From Corynebacterium ammoniagenes DSM 20306 (lineage in GTDB: Bacteria > Actinomycetota > Actinomycetes > Mycobacteriales > Mycobacteriaceae): DNA of 64,000 bases. The translations under genes and the position numbers were made by a program. The stretch is from positions 1,612,001 to 1,676,000 of the forward strand of contig NZ_CP009244.1 of the NCBI RefSeq assembly GCF_001941425.1. The letters are read 5' to 3'. Positions 1-10,422 of this stretch are shown here, in pieces (position 1 is the first letter of the stretch; each line of letters begins with the position of its first letter). The notes beneath the pieces are model-generated. The model was not told the origin of the DNA. It saw only the letters and a list, made by a program, of their open reading frames with translations, and ran no database searches.

Positions 1-190
1 AGTCGCTCGTGAGATCATCGAGCTCTGCCAATGCCATCTCGACCTGCTCAGCGAACGCGGCCGAATTTGCCAACCTCTCTGCCGGAATAGCGTCGGCATA
101 GGCCCGGACAGGTCCGTGGCCCAGCGCTACGGTTCCGTCAAAATCGAAGATGACAGCAGCCTGCTGCCGCAAATCCTGTCGCAATATCAT
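1..190 (-). CDS. HAD-superfamily hydrolase, N-terminal part (runs off the window)
   Basis: Only the first 63 residues lie in the window; the gene continues past base 1. The start is ATG at 190, preceded on the minus strand by a GGGAG ribosome site about 6 nt away. Residues 16-20 read D-F-D-G-T, the motif I of haloacid-dehalogenase-type phosphohydrolases, where the first Asp is the nucleophile and the second the general acid. The substrate cannot be told, because the cap and motifs II-IV are missing. The gene is divergent from the App1-like phosphatase at 374, and the shared promoter region holds two inverted repeats. It could be a serine phosphatase-like (SerB-type) or phosphoglycolate phosphatase-like enzyme; the fragment does not decide. 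Confidence 0.8.
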   Translation of the reverse strand, partial: MILRQDLRQQAAVIFDFDGTVALGHGPVRAYADAIPAERLANSAAFAEQVEMALAELDDLTSD

Positions 191-251
191 AAAACTCCCT
201 CATGCCAGGCAAGATGCTCCGGTTGTTGTTCGTACATGACGTCCACCCTTA

Positions 252-297
252 TGAACGTCACGTTCAGACTATGGGGCGGTTGTGAACGGTTCGTTCA
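252..297. promoter_or_regulatory. Pair of inverted-repeat operators in a divergent promoter region
   Basis: Two perfect-arm inverted repeats of 15 bp lie between the HAD gene and the App1-like gene: TGAACGTCACGTTCA at 252-266 and TGAACGGTTCGTTCA at 283-297. They share the form TGAACG-N3-CGTTCA, and their centres (259 and 290) are 31 bp apart, about three helical turns. This is the geometry expected for cooperative binding of a dimeric repressor on one DNA face. The regulator is unknown. Confidence 0.6.
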
Positions 298-373
298 AAT
301 GGAATGAACTCTGGGGAAACTCTCTTCAAAATCAACGATTCGAGAAGCCGGAATTCCAGTAAGATTGGACACC

Positions 374-1402
374 ATGGCCGTAAGCGACATCGTCCGCAAA
401 GTAGAAACCACCTTCAACAAGGCATCGGTAAAGTATGTGACAAAGCGGGGCTGGGTGCCTGCGGTCAGTGGATACACCGGGTATGGATCGCGGGAAAGTA
501 TTCGCATCTTCGGTCGTGTGCTCGCCGTGGAACCCGATAGTCCTGCAGCCGTTAACCCAGGGGCGCATCCCGATGATCTCGGCGAACAGCGCGGGTGGCG
601 GCAATTTATCACCGTGCAATTGGGAGACTTCCCGTTTACGGTGCGCATCGGTGACAAGGAAGTGCACGCACATACTGATGACAATGGCTATATCGATATC
701 GCCATTGATAACCCTGGACTAGAGCCAGGCTGGCACACAGCAACGATTTCCATCGCGGGCGCACCAGATGCCGACGCCGAGGTCATGATCGTCGATTCCT
801 CCCAGGAAGTCGGGATCATCAGCGATATCGATGACACCATCTTGGTCACGTGGCTGCCCCGCGCGCTGGTAGCGGCGTGGAACTCCTGGATTAAGCGCAC
901 CAATACGCGCATGCCTGTCGATGGCATGGCGGAATTCTTCCAGCGCCTGCGCACCTCGTATCCAAAGGCACCGGTGTTTTATCTGTCCACCGGAGCGTGG
1001 AATACCTACCGCACGCTAAATAAGTTCACCCGCCAGCATGGCTTCCCGCGCGGGCCGATGCTGCTGACAGACTGGGGCCCAACAGAGACCGGATTATTCC
1101 GCAGCGGCATGGAACATAAAAAGGTGCAGCTGCGCAATCTCATTATCGACTATCCGCATATGACGTGGATTTTGGTCGGCGATGACGGTCAGCATGACCC
1201 GCTAATCTTTTCCGAAGTGGTCAAAGAACACCCCACGCAGATCAAAATGGTCGCGGTGCGCACGCTGACCCCGCGCGAGCACGTACTGTCGCACGGTACG
1301 GTGGCTCCCCTAGCGGAAGTCGCCAACAACGCCCGCGCAACGGTTCCCTTTATTCACGGCCCCAATGGCCATGAGCTCATCCGCGAATTAGACCAGCTAT
1401 AA
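374..1402 (+). CDS. App1-family phosphatase-domain protein (DUF2183)
   Basis: A 342-residue protein. The C-terminal half carries D-I-D-D-T at residues 151-155, a DxDxT phosphatase signature, followed by P-V-F-Y-L-S-T-G (phosphate-binding Ser/Thr) and I-L-V-G-D-D-G-Q-H-D, which together match the App1/DUF2183 catalytic domain. In yeast App1 this domain is a phosphatidate phosphatase. The bacterial members are uncharacterised and the substrate here is inferred at best. The N-terminal 130 residues are beta-rich and lack a signal peptide, so a cytoplasmic location is likely. An in-frame TTG at 365 is possible, but ATG at 374 is preferred: TAAGAT ends 8 nt before it, the spacing of a leaderless corynebacterial transcript. 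An intrinsic terminator follows. Confidence 0.8.
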   Translation: MAVSDIVRKVETTFNKASVKYVTKRGWVPAVSGYTGYGSRESIRIFGRVLAVEPDSPAAVNPGAHPDDLGEQRGWRQFITVQLGDFPFTVRIGDKEVHAHTDDNGYIDIAIDNPGLEPGWHTATISIAGAPDADAEVMIVDSSQEVGIISDIDDTILVTWLPRALVAAWNSWIKRTNTRMPVDGMAEFFQRLRTSYPKAPVFYLSTGAWNTYRTLNKFTRQHGFPRGPMLLTDWGPTETGLFRSGMEHKKVQLRNLIIDYPHMTWILVGDDGQHDPLIFSEVVKEHPTQIKMVAVRTLTPREHVLSHGTVAPLAEVANNARATVPFIHGPNGHELIRELDQL

Positions 1403-1405
1403 AAA

Positions 1406-1435
1406 ATGCCGCCCGCAGATAATCTGGGGCGGCAT
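1406..1435 (-). terminator. Intrinsic terminator for the universal stress protein gene
   Basis: A 9-bp stem (ATGCCGCCC with GGGCGGCAT) and a 12-nt loop. On the minus strand it is followed by a run of six T, so it ends transcripts coming from 1450-1890. It probably also stops the opposing App1 transcript, although the plus-strand tail is less T-rich. Confidence 0.85.
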
Positions 1436-1449
1436 CAATATATCTCGCG

Positions 1450-1890
1450 TTAGTTCACCGTGTGAACAATCATGACATCGCAATCTGACTGACGGGCAAC
1501 GTCAGCGGGCACCGAGCCCAATAGACGACCGGTCAAAGAATTGATGCCGCGGTTACCAACCACCAGCAAATCCGCGTCATTGTCATTGACAATCGCCATT
1601 AGTGCCTGCACCGGGGTGCCCGCGCGCACCGCGGTTTCGATGTTTTTCACGCCGAACTTTTCCGCATGAGCCTTTCCGGAGGCAAGGTTTTCTGCAGCAA
1701 CCTCATCACCCAAGATCGTCACGGATTCTTGGCGCAGCGTCTTGGATGCTTCTTCTTTATTTTCGTAATAAGCGCAGCCAATGACCAGACGGGCATCAAA
1801 TGCTGCCGCGATCCGCGCTGCGCGCTCTACTGCCAGAAGGGACGACTTGGAGCCGTCGGTGCCTACAACGATGGTGTCATATTCGCTCAT
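1450..1890 (-). CDS. Universal stress protein (UspA family)
   Basis: A 146-residue single Usp domain, the normal length. It starts with the typical first strand (D-T-I-V-V-G-T-D-G-S) and has the ATP-binding G-x2-G-x9-G-S motif near the C-terminus (G-N-R-G-I-N-S-L-T-G-R-L-L-G-S-V). This places it in the nucleotide-binding (UspFG/MJ0577-like) branch. It is a cytoplasmic protein tied to starvation and stress survival in relatives, with no precise biochemical role known. Start ATG at 1890 has AAAGG upstream. A second paralogue lies directly upstream on the same strand with a 53-bp gap, so the two look like a tandem duplication, each with its own ribosome site. Confidence 0.9.
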   Translation of the reverse strand: MSEYDTIVVGTDGSKSSLLAVERAARIAAAFDARLVIGCAYYENKEEASKTLRQESVTILGDEVAAENLASGKAHAEKFGVKNIETAVRAGTPVQALMAIVNDNDADLLVVGNRGINSLTGRLLGSVPADVARQSDCDVMIVHTVN

Positions 1891-1943
1891 ATTGGACCTT
1901 TCGCACGCGTTAATAAGTAGTTTCAGTCTAACAATAGAATTGT

Positions 1944-2399
1944 CTAATTGCGCTCAGACGTGGTGTTTACCACGACAACGTCCGCGTGTGCTTTACGCGT
2001 AAGTTCGGTGGCAACAGAGCCAAAAACGCGTCCGCGCACCGAGTTCATGCCGCGGTTGCCGACGACGAACATATCCACGTCATAGTCTTTTTCCACTTCC
2101 AACATGGCCTTGACTGGATCGCCAGATTTACCAACGACTTCAATGCTGGTCGCGCCTTCATTTTGGGCAATGCCCGCGGCATTATCCAAGTAATTTTGGG
2201 CATCACCACGGTCGATGACCGGAACGCTTTCAGAATCCGGCGCCCCGAGCATCGCGCCCGGTTGGTTGTAGAAGGCGGAGATAATAATCAGCTTGGCATC
2301 ATAGACGCGCGCCATGCTGGCAGCTGCGCGTACCGCGCGCAGCGATGTTGGGGAGCCATCAGTACCCACCGCGATGGTGTTGTAGTTGAGCATGTCCAT
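1944..2399 (-). CDS. Universal stress protein (UspA family), second copy
   Basis: A 151-residue Usp-domain protein, paralogous to the product of 1450-1890. The first strand reads N-T-I-A-V-G-T-D-G-S, and the C-terminal ATP-binding signature is G-N-R-G-M-N-S-V-R-G-R-V-F-G-S-V. ATG at 2399 is used here; an in-frame ATG two codons later (2393) is possible. The two copies differ strongly outside the motifs, so the duplication is old. It is probably transcribed with the downstream copy and ends at the shared terminator at 1406-1435. Its upstream neighbour uvrB is on the same strand, with a 48-bp gap. Confidence 0.9.
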   Translation of the reverse strand: MDMLNYNTIAVGTDGSPTSLRAVRAAASMARVYDAKLIIISAFYNQPGAMLGAPDSESVPVIDRGDAQNYLDNAAGIAQNEGATSIEVVGKSGDPVKAMLEVEKDYDVDMFVVGNRGMNSVRGRVFGSVATELTRKAHADVVVVNTTSERN

Positions 2400-2447
2400 T
2401 CACTTTCTTTAAGAGGATGAATTTTACCTATATCAATTATTATGACA

Positions 2448-4535
<2,088 letters not shown>

Positions 4536-4553
4536 ACTGGCTATCCTACGCGG

Positions 4554-5153
4554 CTAGAGCAACCATGGTGCATCAGAGATCAGCTGATCCACCTGTGGTT
4601 TGAGGTTCTCCTCCGCAGCATTGTTATCGATAACCGAATCCGCCGATGCCAAGCGCAAACCATCCGGGATTTGCGAATTCATCCGACGGCGCGCGTCTTC
4701 TTCATCCAGCCCCCGGCCTTCGACCAACCGGCGCACCCGTTCATCTGGGGCAACATCGACAACGATCACCCAATCCATGGCGCGGTCGAGGCCGTTGTCG
4801 ACCAACAGCGGCATGTCGTAGATGACCGCTTCGACATCTTGCGCCCGATATTCATCGAAAAGCTCTTGCGTACGCTGTTGAATCTTTGGATGGGTAATCG
4901 CATTGAGCTGCTCGGTGTGTTCTTTATCCACGAAAGCCCGCTGCGCTAACAACTGACGGTCCAATTCCCCGGAAGGTTGGATAATGTCCGCGCCAAAAAC
5001 ATCGGCAAGCTCTTGCAATGCCGGCTGCCCGGGCTCGACGACTTCGCGTGCGACCTTGTCGGCATCGACCAGCGGAAAGCCTTCGTCTACAAAAAGCTGT
5101 GCCACCGTGGTCTTTCCACTGCCGATACCGCCTGTTAAACCGATGATTTTCAT
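4554..5153 (-). CDS. coaE: Dephospho-CoA kinase
   Basis: A 199-residue P-loop kinase that phosphorylates the 3'-hydroxyl of dephospho-CoA with ATP, the last step of coenzyme A synthesis. The P-loop G-G-I-G-S-G-K-T is at residues 8-15. Family motifs D-A-D-K-V-A-R-E and the lid Arg cluster ([13 protein letters not shown]) are present. Corynebacterial CoaE can carry a C-terminal UPF0157 extension in mycobacterial style; this one does not. Its ATG (5153) overlaps the stop of the upstream antiterminator gene by 4 nt, implying translational coupling to the sugar-PTS operon. The penultimate CoA enzyme coaD is also in this window, at 20180. Confidence 0.96.
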   Translation of the reverse strand: MKIIGLTGGIGSGKTTVAQLFVDEGFPLVDADKVAREVVEPGQPALQELADVFGADIIQPSGELDRQLLAQRAFVDKEHTEQLNAITHPKIQQRTQELFDEYRAQDVEAVIYDMPLLVDNGLDRAMDWVIVVDVAPDERVRRLVEGRGLDEEDARRRMNSQIPDGLRLASADSVIDNNAAEENLKPQVDQLISDAPWLL

Positions 5154-5971
5154 TGCTTTCCTTCAAGTCGTGCTACGTGCAGCGCCAAGTATGACACCTC
5201 ATCTTCTGTGACGGGTTCATCCATGCGCATCTCGATAATATTTGCCAAGACCTTCGCGCACTCGCTGGCGCGAGGATACGCTTCCACGATAGCGCGCCCG
5301 ATAGCGGAATGTTCCGCAAAAAGCTGATTGTTTTGCTGCATCCGCACAAAGAGGTACCGCAAATGGGTGATAAAACGTGCGACGGTGACTTCGTTGGTAT
5401 CGAGTTCCTTGCCGAAAAATTCCCCGATGATCGCGATTAACTGCTGGATAAGCCCAGTCATGCGGTAGGTCTGCGACAAATCTCCCGACGCGAAGCCGGC
5501 GTTGACAAGATGTAGTGCTACCGCGATGGCTTCTGATTCTGGCAGCTGGGTGTCTATCTCAGTGTTGATCACTTCGAGCAGGCGCACACTGCGCTGATAA
5601 TCCTCAGGATAGAGTTGTTCAACTTCAGCGCGCAGCGGATATTCCACGATATGTCCGTCGCGAGTTCTTTGCACCGCGGCTTGGAAGTGATCCGCCAAGG
5701 CAACCACGAGCGTTAATTCGGCATCCACCTGGATGGTGTTGAGCGCGACGACGACCTTGTCGATGTAGTCGGGGCTTAAAGCCGCCAACATGATCGCCAA
5801 GTGGTCGGGGTCGCGGCCCAGCGATGGGGTAAATACCTGCGCGATGCGGCCGGGATCTATCTCATCGCCGTGGTGGGCTTGGAATCCCACCCCGCGTCCA
5901 GTGACAATAACTTCGTCCTCCCCGCGGCGAGCGAGGACGACGTTGTTATTAAATACTCGAAGGATCTGCAT
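5150..5971 (-). CDS. PTS-controlled transcriptional antiterminator, LicT/BglG family
   Basis: A 273-residue RNA-binding antiterminator. Residues 1-55 form the CAT RNA-binding domain ([14 protein letters not shown] and G-R-G-V-G-F). Two PRD domains follow, with the four phosphorylatable histidines at 95, 154, 203 and 265, almost the same spacing as in Bacillus LicT (100, 159, 207, 269). The family binds a ribonucleic antiterminator hairpin and prevents a leader terminator from forming when sugar is present. Such a hairpin is present at 8027-8056, ahead of the PTS permease gene that lies 11 bp upstream of this one. The protein therefore very probably controls its own operon. Its stop overlaps coaE, so coaE may gain some expression when the sugar is present. 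Confidence 0.95.
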   Translation of the reverse strand: MQILRVFNNNVVLARRGEDEVIVTGRGVGFQAHHGDEIDPGRIAQVFTPSLGRDPDHLAIMLAALSPDYIDKVVVALNTIQVDAELTLVVALADHFQAAVQRTRDGHIVEYPLRAEVEQLYPEDYQRSVRLLEVINTEIDTQLPESEAIAVALHLVNAGFASGDLSQTYRMTGLIQQLIAIIGEFFGKELDTNEVTVARFITHLRYLFVRMQQNNQLFAEHSAIGRAIVEAYPRASECAKVLANIIEMRMDEPVTEDEVSYLALHVARLEGKQ

Positions 5972-5982
5972 CGATAACTAGG

Positions 5983-7953
5983 TTAGCGCTTAATGTTCAC
6001 GACTGGTTCACCAGCCTTGACAGGACCTTCCGCATCACCGGAAACCTCCGTCATGGCCTTGGTGTTGGTCACCGTCATAACAACGGTGTTGTCGTATTCG
6101 GCTTCCTTAATCTTGTCCAGATCAACTTCTGCCAGTGGGCTGCCGACGCTGACTTTATCGCCCTTGGCAACCAATGGCTGGAATCCTTCGCCTTTCATCC
6201 GCACGGTATTAATGCCGATGTGGACGAGTACCTCTACCCCATCGTCGGTCTTGATGCCGAAGGCATGTCCGGTTTTGGTCACGGTGGCGATGGTGCCGGC
6301 GACGGGGCTGACGATGTCGCCGTTGACCGGCACGATGCCGATGCCGTTTCCAAGGGTTCCGCCGGCGAAGACCTTGTCGTCCACGTCGGTGAGTTTGACG
6401 GCCATGCCATCGACTGGCGATGCCAACTCGGTGGTCTCTGAGGTGGTTTCCGTATCTTCTGCGGGGACCAGACCGGCTGCGGCTGCGCGCTCGCGGGAGT
6501 TCTGCTTTTCTTCTTCGGTGCGGTAGTCGGTGAAGTAGATCAGCGCGAAAGCGACTGCGAAGGCCACGACAACGGCGATGGCGTAGGTCAGCATCGGTGA
6601 GAAGACCGGGATGGTCAGCAAGGAGGTAAAGACGAAGGCGGAAGTGGTCACGCCGCCGGAGGCGGTGCCCAAGATGGCGATGGTCAGACCACCGGCGAAA
6701 CAACCGACCAGCATGCGCGGGTAGATGCGCTTAAAGCGCAGGTGAATACCGTAGAGCGACGGTTCGGAAATACCACCGAACAGACCAGCAGCGAGAGCAG
6801 AACCAGAGGTCTGGCGCATTTCTGGGTCCTTTTCGCGCATGGAGATGGCCAAGACACCTGCTGTGGCACCGAAACATGCGAAGTTCCAGGCGCCCATGGG
6901 GCCTTGAATAAAGTCATAACCGAGAGCTTCAATGTTGACCAGCATCAGTGCGTTCAGTGGCCAGTGCAGACCAAGTGGCACCAGGAATGGGTACAGCATT
7001 GGGATCAAGATGGCGAAGACGAAAGGCGCGTTGCCGTTCATCCAAGCCAGGCCGACACCGATGGTCGAGCCGAGCCACACACCGAATGGACCAATGAGGA
7101 TGGCGGTAACTGGGATGGTGATCAGCAGGGTCAAAAATGGCACGAAGACCATGTGCACTGCGGATGGAATGATCTTTTGGAAACCCTTGTACACTCCGGC
7201 TGCTACCAGCGCCATAATCAAAGGTACGAAGACGTTGCCGCCGTAGTCTGGCAGGGCGACGTTGATGCCCAGCAGGTTGATCGAGCAGGTTTCTGCTTCC
7301 AAGGTGGCGTCGACAACACACTGCGCTGCGGGGTCGTCTTTAAGCCCCATGAACTCTGGGGTAAACAGCGCCAGCATCACTGCCGCGGGAACCCAGGGGT
7401 CAATGCGTAGTTTATTGCCGGCGTTATAGGCAACCATTACTGGCAGGAAGTAGAAGACGGAGCGCCACATGGCGTCGATGAAAAACCAGATGCCGGCTTT
7501 GTCATCCGCACGAGTGTCAACCACGCCGAAGGCTTCCATGACAGCCGTGAACGCAATGATCAGCGAGGCGCCGAGCAGCACGCCCAGAATCGGGCGGAAT
7601 GAGTCCGAGAGGTACTCAAAGGCCGTATCGAGCCACGGCATCTTGCCCTGGGCTTTAGCGCGGTTGGCAGCTTTGACATCGGCGTCGGTCTTGCGCACGC
7701 CGGGTAGCTGCATCATTTCGTCATAGACGCTGGCGACATCGCCGCCGATGACCACTTGGTAGTTGCGCCCGCCCTGCGGGACCGCACCTAAGACCTTGGG
7801 GATGGCGTCGAGTTTGTCTTTGTCTGCCTTGGATGCATCGTTAAGCTCAAAGCGCAGGCGCGTCGCGCAGTGCGTAAACGATGAAATATTATCCGCACCG
7901 CCGATGCCTTCGAGAATTTCTTCGGCTGCGGTGCGCATCTCAGTCTGGGACAT
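5983..7953 (-). CDS. bglF: Beta-glucoside-type PTS permease, EIIBCA
   Basis: A 656-residue phosphotransferase-system transporter with domain order IIB-IIC-IIA. IIB has the phosphocysteine at Cys29 in T-H-C-A-T-R-L-R-F. IIC has about ten membrane segments, with the conserved G-G-I-S-E-P-S-L-Y-G-I motif. IIA has the histidines of H-A-F-G-I-K (563) and V-H-I-G-I-N (578), the latter being the likely phosphorylation site. It takes up and phosphorylates a sugar, most likely an aryl- or alkyl-beta-glucoside, using HPr-derived phosphate. No phospho-beta-glucosidase gene lies in the operon, so the hydrolase must be elsewhere or the substrate differs. Expression is predicted to need the downstream antiterminator acting at the RAT/terminator leader. 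This module sits between rpsA and coaE, which are neighbours in many actinobacteria. Confidence 0.93.
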   Translation of the reverse strand: MSQTEMRTAAEEILEGIGGADNISSFTHCATRLRFELNDASKADKDKLDAIPKVLGAVPQGGRNYQVVIGGDVASVYDEMMQLPGVRKTDADVKAANRAKAQGKMPWLDTAFEYLSDSFRPILGVLLGASLIIAFTAVMEAFGVVDTRADDKAGIWFFIDAMWRSVFYFLPVMVAYNAGNKLRIDPWVPAAVMLALFTPEFMGLKDDPAAQCVVDATLEAETCSINLLGINVALPDYGGNVFVPLIMALVAAGVYKGFQKIIPSAVHMVFVPFLTLLITIPVTAILIGPFGVWLGSTIGVGLAWMNGNAPFVFAILIPMLYPFLVPLGLHWPLNALMLVNIEALGYDFIQGPMGAWNFACFGATAGVLAISMREKDPEMRQTSGSALAAGLFGGISEPSLYGIHLRFKRIYPRMLVGCFAGGLTIAILGTASGGVTTSAFVFTSLLTIPVFSPMLTYAIAVVVAFAVAFALIYFTDYRTEEEKQNSRERAAAAGLVPAEDTETTSETTELASPVDGMAVKLTDVDDKVFAGGTLGNGIGIVPVNGDIVSPVAGTIATVTKTGHAFGIKTDDGVEVLVHIGINTVRMKGEGFQPLVAKGDKVSVGSPLAEVDLDKIKEAEYDNTVVMTVTNTKAMTEVSGDAEGPVKAGEPVVNIKR

Positions 7954-7990
7954 GAGATGTACCTTCTTTCATTTTCCGGTAAAACACGAA

Positions 7991-8033
7991 AAGACCCGGG
8001 CAACAATTCCATGCGAAAAGTTGCCCAGGTCTT
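7991..8033 (-). terminator. Leader terminator of the PTS operon
   Basis: A 14-bp stem with one mismatch (AAGACCTGGGCAAC pairs with GTTGCCCGGGTCTT on the minus strand) and a 15-nt loop, followed by a T-rich stretch, 38 bp upstream of the bglF start. Its 5' arm overlaps the last bases of the RAT element, so the two structures are mutually exclusive. Confidence 0.92.
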
Positions 8034-8056
8034 GCCTCCATTACGAGTAACAACCC
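8027..8056 (-). promoter_or_regulatory. Ribonucleic antiterminator (RAT) site for the LicT/BglG protein
   Basis: Minus-strand RNA reads GGGTTGTTACTCGT, then AATGGAGGCAAGACCT. This keeps the conserved blocks of known RAT elements (GGATTGTTACTG...CAGGCAAAACCT) and the symmetric internal loops. The last 7 nt are shared with the terminator stem at 7991-8033, which is the hallmark of BglG-type control. Confidence 0.93.
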
Positions 8057-8075
8057 TGAGGGTGTTGTGTGTTAC

Positions 8076-8105
8076 ATTCTAGGCAGAATGTGGAAATAAA
8101 AGCAA
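8076..8105 (-). promoter_or_regulatory. Promoter of the PTS operon
   Basis: On the minus strand TTGCTT (8100-8105) and TAGAAT (8076-8081) are separated by 18 bp, a good sigma-A promoter. Transcription would start about 15 bp before the RAT element. Confidence 0.65.
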
Positions 8106-8158
8106 CTACTATTCAACCTTTAAGTTCTTCCAAGCTCGTACCCAGCAGCGCATAAAAA

Positions 8159-8193
8159 AAGAACGCGCCCCGATTTTTCGGTGACGCGTTCTT
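8159..8193 (-). terminator. Intrinsic terminator of rpsA
   Basis: A 9-bp stem (AAGAACGCG with CGCGTTCTT) with a 17-nt loop, followed on the minus strand by at least seven T. It lies 23 bp past the rpsA stop. Confidence 0.92.
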
Positions 8194-8215
8194 AGTAGCT
8201 ATCTAGCTGAGAGAA

Positions 8216-9685
8216 TTAGTTCTCGCCGCCAGCCAGCTTCTCGCGAAGAGCAGCGAGCTGCTCATCAGATGCGAGGGAACCTGCAGACTCTGCCGGTGCC
8301 TCGGATGCCGGAGCTGCATCGTTGGACTCGGAAGAGTAGTTAGCGGAAGCTGCCTCGGTCTCAGCTGCTTCTGCAGCAGCCGCACGGTGGCGCTCGATCT
8401 GAGCGGTGTGCAGCTGGAAGCGACGCTCGGACTCAGCGTAGCGTGCCTCCCAAGCCTGACGCTGCTCGTCGAAGCCTTCCTTCCACTCATTGGTCTCAGA
8501 GTCGAAGCCTTCTGGGAACACGTAGTTGCCCTGCTCATCGTAGGAGTCAGCCATGCCGTACTTGGATGGGTCGAACTCTTCGGTGTAGTCCTCGTCTGCC
8601 TGCTTAACGGACAGGGAGATGCGGCGACGCTCAAGGTCGATGTCGATGACCTTGACCATGACCTCTTCACCGACGTTGACAACCTGGTCTGGGACCTCAA
8701 CGTGGCGCTGAGCCAACTCGGAGATGTGAACCAGGCCTTCGATGCCCTCTTCGACGCGAACGAACGCACCGAATGGGACGAGCTTGGTGACCTTGCCTGG
8801 CACGATCTGGCCCACAGCGTGGGTGCGTGCGAATACGCGCCATGGATCTTCCTGAGTTGCCTTCAGGGAGAGGGATACGCGCTCGCGGTCCAGATCGACG
8901 TCGAGAACCTCTACGGTGACCTCGTCGCCTACGGTGACAACCTCGGATGGGTGGTCAATGTGCTTCCAGGACAGCTCGGAAACGTGAACCAGGCCGTCTA
9001 CGCCGCCCAAGTCGACGAATGCGCCGAAGTTGACGATGGAAGAGACAACGCCCTTGCGGACCTGGCCCTTCTGCAGCTGGTGCAGGAACTCGGAACGAAC
9101 CTCGGACTGGGTCTGCTCCAGGAATGCACGGCGGGACAGAACAACGTTGTTACGCTGCTTGTCGAGCTCGATGATCTTAGCTTCCAGCTCCTGGCCGATG
9201 TATGGCTCCAGGTCACGGACGCGACGCATTTCGACGAGTGATGCTGGCAGGAAGCCACGCAGGCCGATATCCAGGATGAGGCCGCCCTTGACAACCTCGA
9301 TAACGGTACCGGTAACTGGCTCTTCCTTCGCCTGCAGCTCTTCGATGGCGCCCCACGCGCGCTCGTACTGCGCACGCTTCTTGGAAAGGATCAGACGACC
9401 TTCTTTGTCTTCCTTGGTCAAAACCAAAGCGTCGATCTGATCGCCGACCTCGACTACCTCATCTGGGTCGACGTCGTGCTTGATGGACAGCTCGCGTGAC
9501 GGAATGACGCCTTCGGTCTTGTATCCGATGTCGAGCAATACCTCGTCGTGGTCAACCTTAACCACGGTGCCTTCGACGATGTCACCATCATTGAAGTACT
9601 TGATGGTGGCGTCGACAGCTGCGAGGAAGTCCTCAGCGGTACCGATATCGTTAATCGCTACCTGAGGGGTGTTAGAAGTGGGCAT
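8216..9685 (-). CDS. rpsA: 30S ribosomal protein S1
   Basis: A 489-residue protein with four S1 (OB-fold) RNA-binding domains at about residues 35-104, 122-187, 208-276 and 293-362, then an acidic Ala/Glu-rich tail. This four-domain form is normal for actinobacteria (E. coli has six). It binds mRNA upstream of the start codon and assists translation initiation. Domains 3 and 4 are the best conserved (G-A-F-V-D-L-G-G-V-D-G-L-V-H-V-S-E-L and G-A-F-V-R-V-E-E-G-I-E-G-L-V-H-I-S-E-L). Codon use is strongly biased, as expected for a highly expressed gene. This bias also creates a long antisense reading frame at 8387-9241 that should be ignored. The gene has its own promoter and a strong terminator. 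Confidence 0.98.
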   Translation of the reverse strand: MPTSNTPQVAINDIGTAEDFLAAVDATIKYFNDGDIVEGTVVKVDHDEVLLDIGYKTEGVIPSRELSIKHDVDPDEVVEVGDQIDALVLTKEDKEGRLILSKKRAQYERAWGAIEELQAKEEPVTGTVIEVVKGGLILDIGLRGFLPASLVEMRRVRDLEPYIGQELEAKIIELDKQRNNVVLSRRAFLEQTQSEVRSEFLHQLQKGQVRKGVVSSIVNFGAFVDLGGVDGLVHVSELSWKHIDHPSEVVTVGDEVTVEVLDVDLDRERVSLSLKATQEDPWRVFARTHAVGQIVPGKVTKLVPFGAFVRVEEGIEGLVHISELAQRHVEVPDQVVNVGEEVMVKVIDIDLERRRISLSVKQADEDYTEEFDPSKYGMADSYDEQGNYVFPEGFDSETNEWKEGFDEQRQAWEARYAESERRFQLHTAQIERHRAAAAEAAETEAASANYSSESNDAAPASEAPAESAGSLASDEQLAALREKLAGGEN

Positions 9686-9750
9686 ATTTAAGTGTGCTCC
9701 GAATTGTTTAGGAGATCGAAAATGGACAGAAACGTATCTCTTGAACTCGT

Positions 9751-9781
9751 AGTATCAATCTCACCTCGCCAGCGCAGTCAA
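9751..9781 (-). promoter_or_regulatory. rpsA: Probable rpsA promoter
   Basis: Minus-strand TTGACT (9776-9781) and GATACT (9751-9756) with a 19-bp spacer (18 if the -10 is read as TGATAC). This leaves a 5' leader of roughly 60 nt before the rpsA ATG. The exact -10 is uncertain. Confidence 0.5.
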
Positions 9782-9890
9782 CCCTCCTATACTGATTGAA
9801 ACCGCTCGCGGGCATAGACACGCCTCAACAACACTACATCCTCAAAGCAAGCTGTGCAATCTTTAACACGAGCCGGGTATCGTAATTTTT

Positions 9891-10349
9891 ATGCGTTATC
9901 GCCTATCTGTTCTTGTTCGCCGCGCAATCGGCTTCTGGATTGACGGTTTTGCCGTCGGTGCCGTCATTTTGATCGCCCAGTGGCTGATTAATTTAGCTGC
10001 CGATGCCCCACTGACCGGCGAAGCTGCGAGCATCTATCAGATTTGGGCTTTCTCCCTCGTCTTTTTCTTCTACCGCGTCATTGTCGAAGGCCGGTGGAAT
10101 ACCTCGCTCGGCAAATGGTCTTTAGGCCTCGACATCATTTCTATTACCCCGGGCTATAGGTCAGCCGCGATTCGCAATAGTTGGGTTCTGATTACTCTCC
10201 TAGCGGCTTTTGGTGTTCCCTACGTGGAGCCAATCATCTTCCTCGTCTTCGGCATCAGCATGCTGGGCCTAGCACAACATCCCTTCGATGTCTTGGCCAA
10301 GACCATGGTGGAGCGCCCAGTTGTGGATAACTCCACGCGCGCTCGGTAA
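9891..10349 (+). CDS. RDD family membrane protein
   Basis: A 152-residue integral membrane protein of the RDD family. The N-terminus R-R-A-I-G-F-W-I-D-G-F carries the signature Arg and Asp, and N-T-S-L-G-K-W-S-L-G-L-D-I matches the conserved T-x-G-K-x3-G-L motif. Three membrane segments are visible (about 17-37, 48-63 and 100-125). The family has no agreed function; some members are proposed to be Na+(Li+)/H+ antiporters. The start is well supported: TATCGT ends 7 nt before the ATG, as in leaderless genes. The neighbouring rpsA is divergent with a 205-bp intergenic region. Confidence 0.85.
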   Translation: MRYRLSVLVRRAIGFWIDGFAVGAVILIAQWLINLAADAPLTGEAASIYQIWAFSLVFFFYRVIVEGRWNTSLGKWSLGLDIISITPGYRSAAIRNSWVLITLLAAFGVPYVEPIIFLVFGISMLGLAQHPFDVLAKTMVERPVVDNSTRAR

Positions 10350-10422
10350 GTTATCCACAGATTTCGGGGCGGCTCAAACGCGCTCTTGTCAGGCTGATTA
10401 CTGGCTTCCTATCGTGGGAATC

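Noticed and set aside
6742..7410. A 222-codon plus-strand frame antisense to the PTS permease
   Set aside because: Overlaps a clear transporter gene; the translation is rich in His/Gln/Trp with no fold, as expected for a shadow frame.
8387..9241. A 284-codon plus-strand open frame antisense to rpsA
   Set aside because: It is a by-product of the strong codon bias of rpsA (third-position GC); no ribosome site, no family motif, and full overlap with a certain gene.
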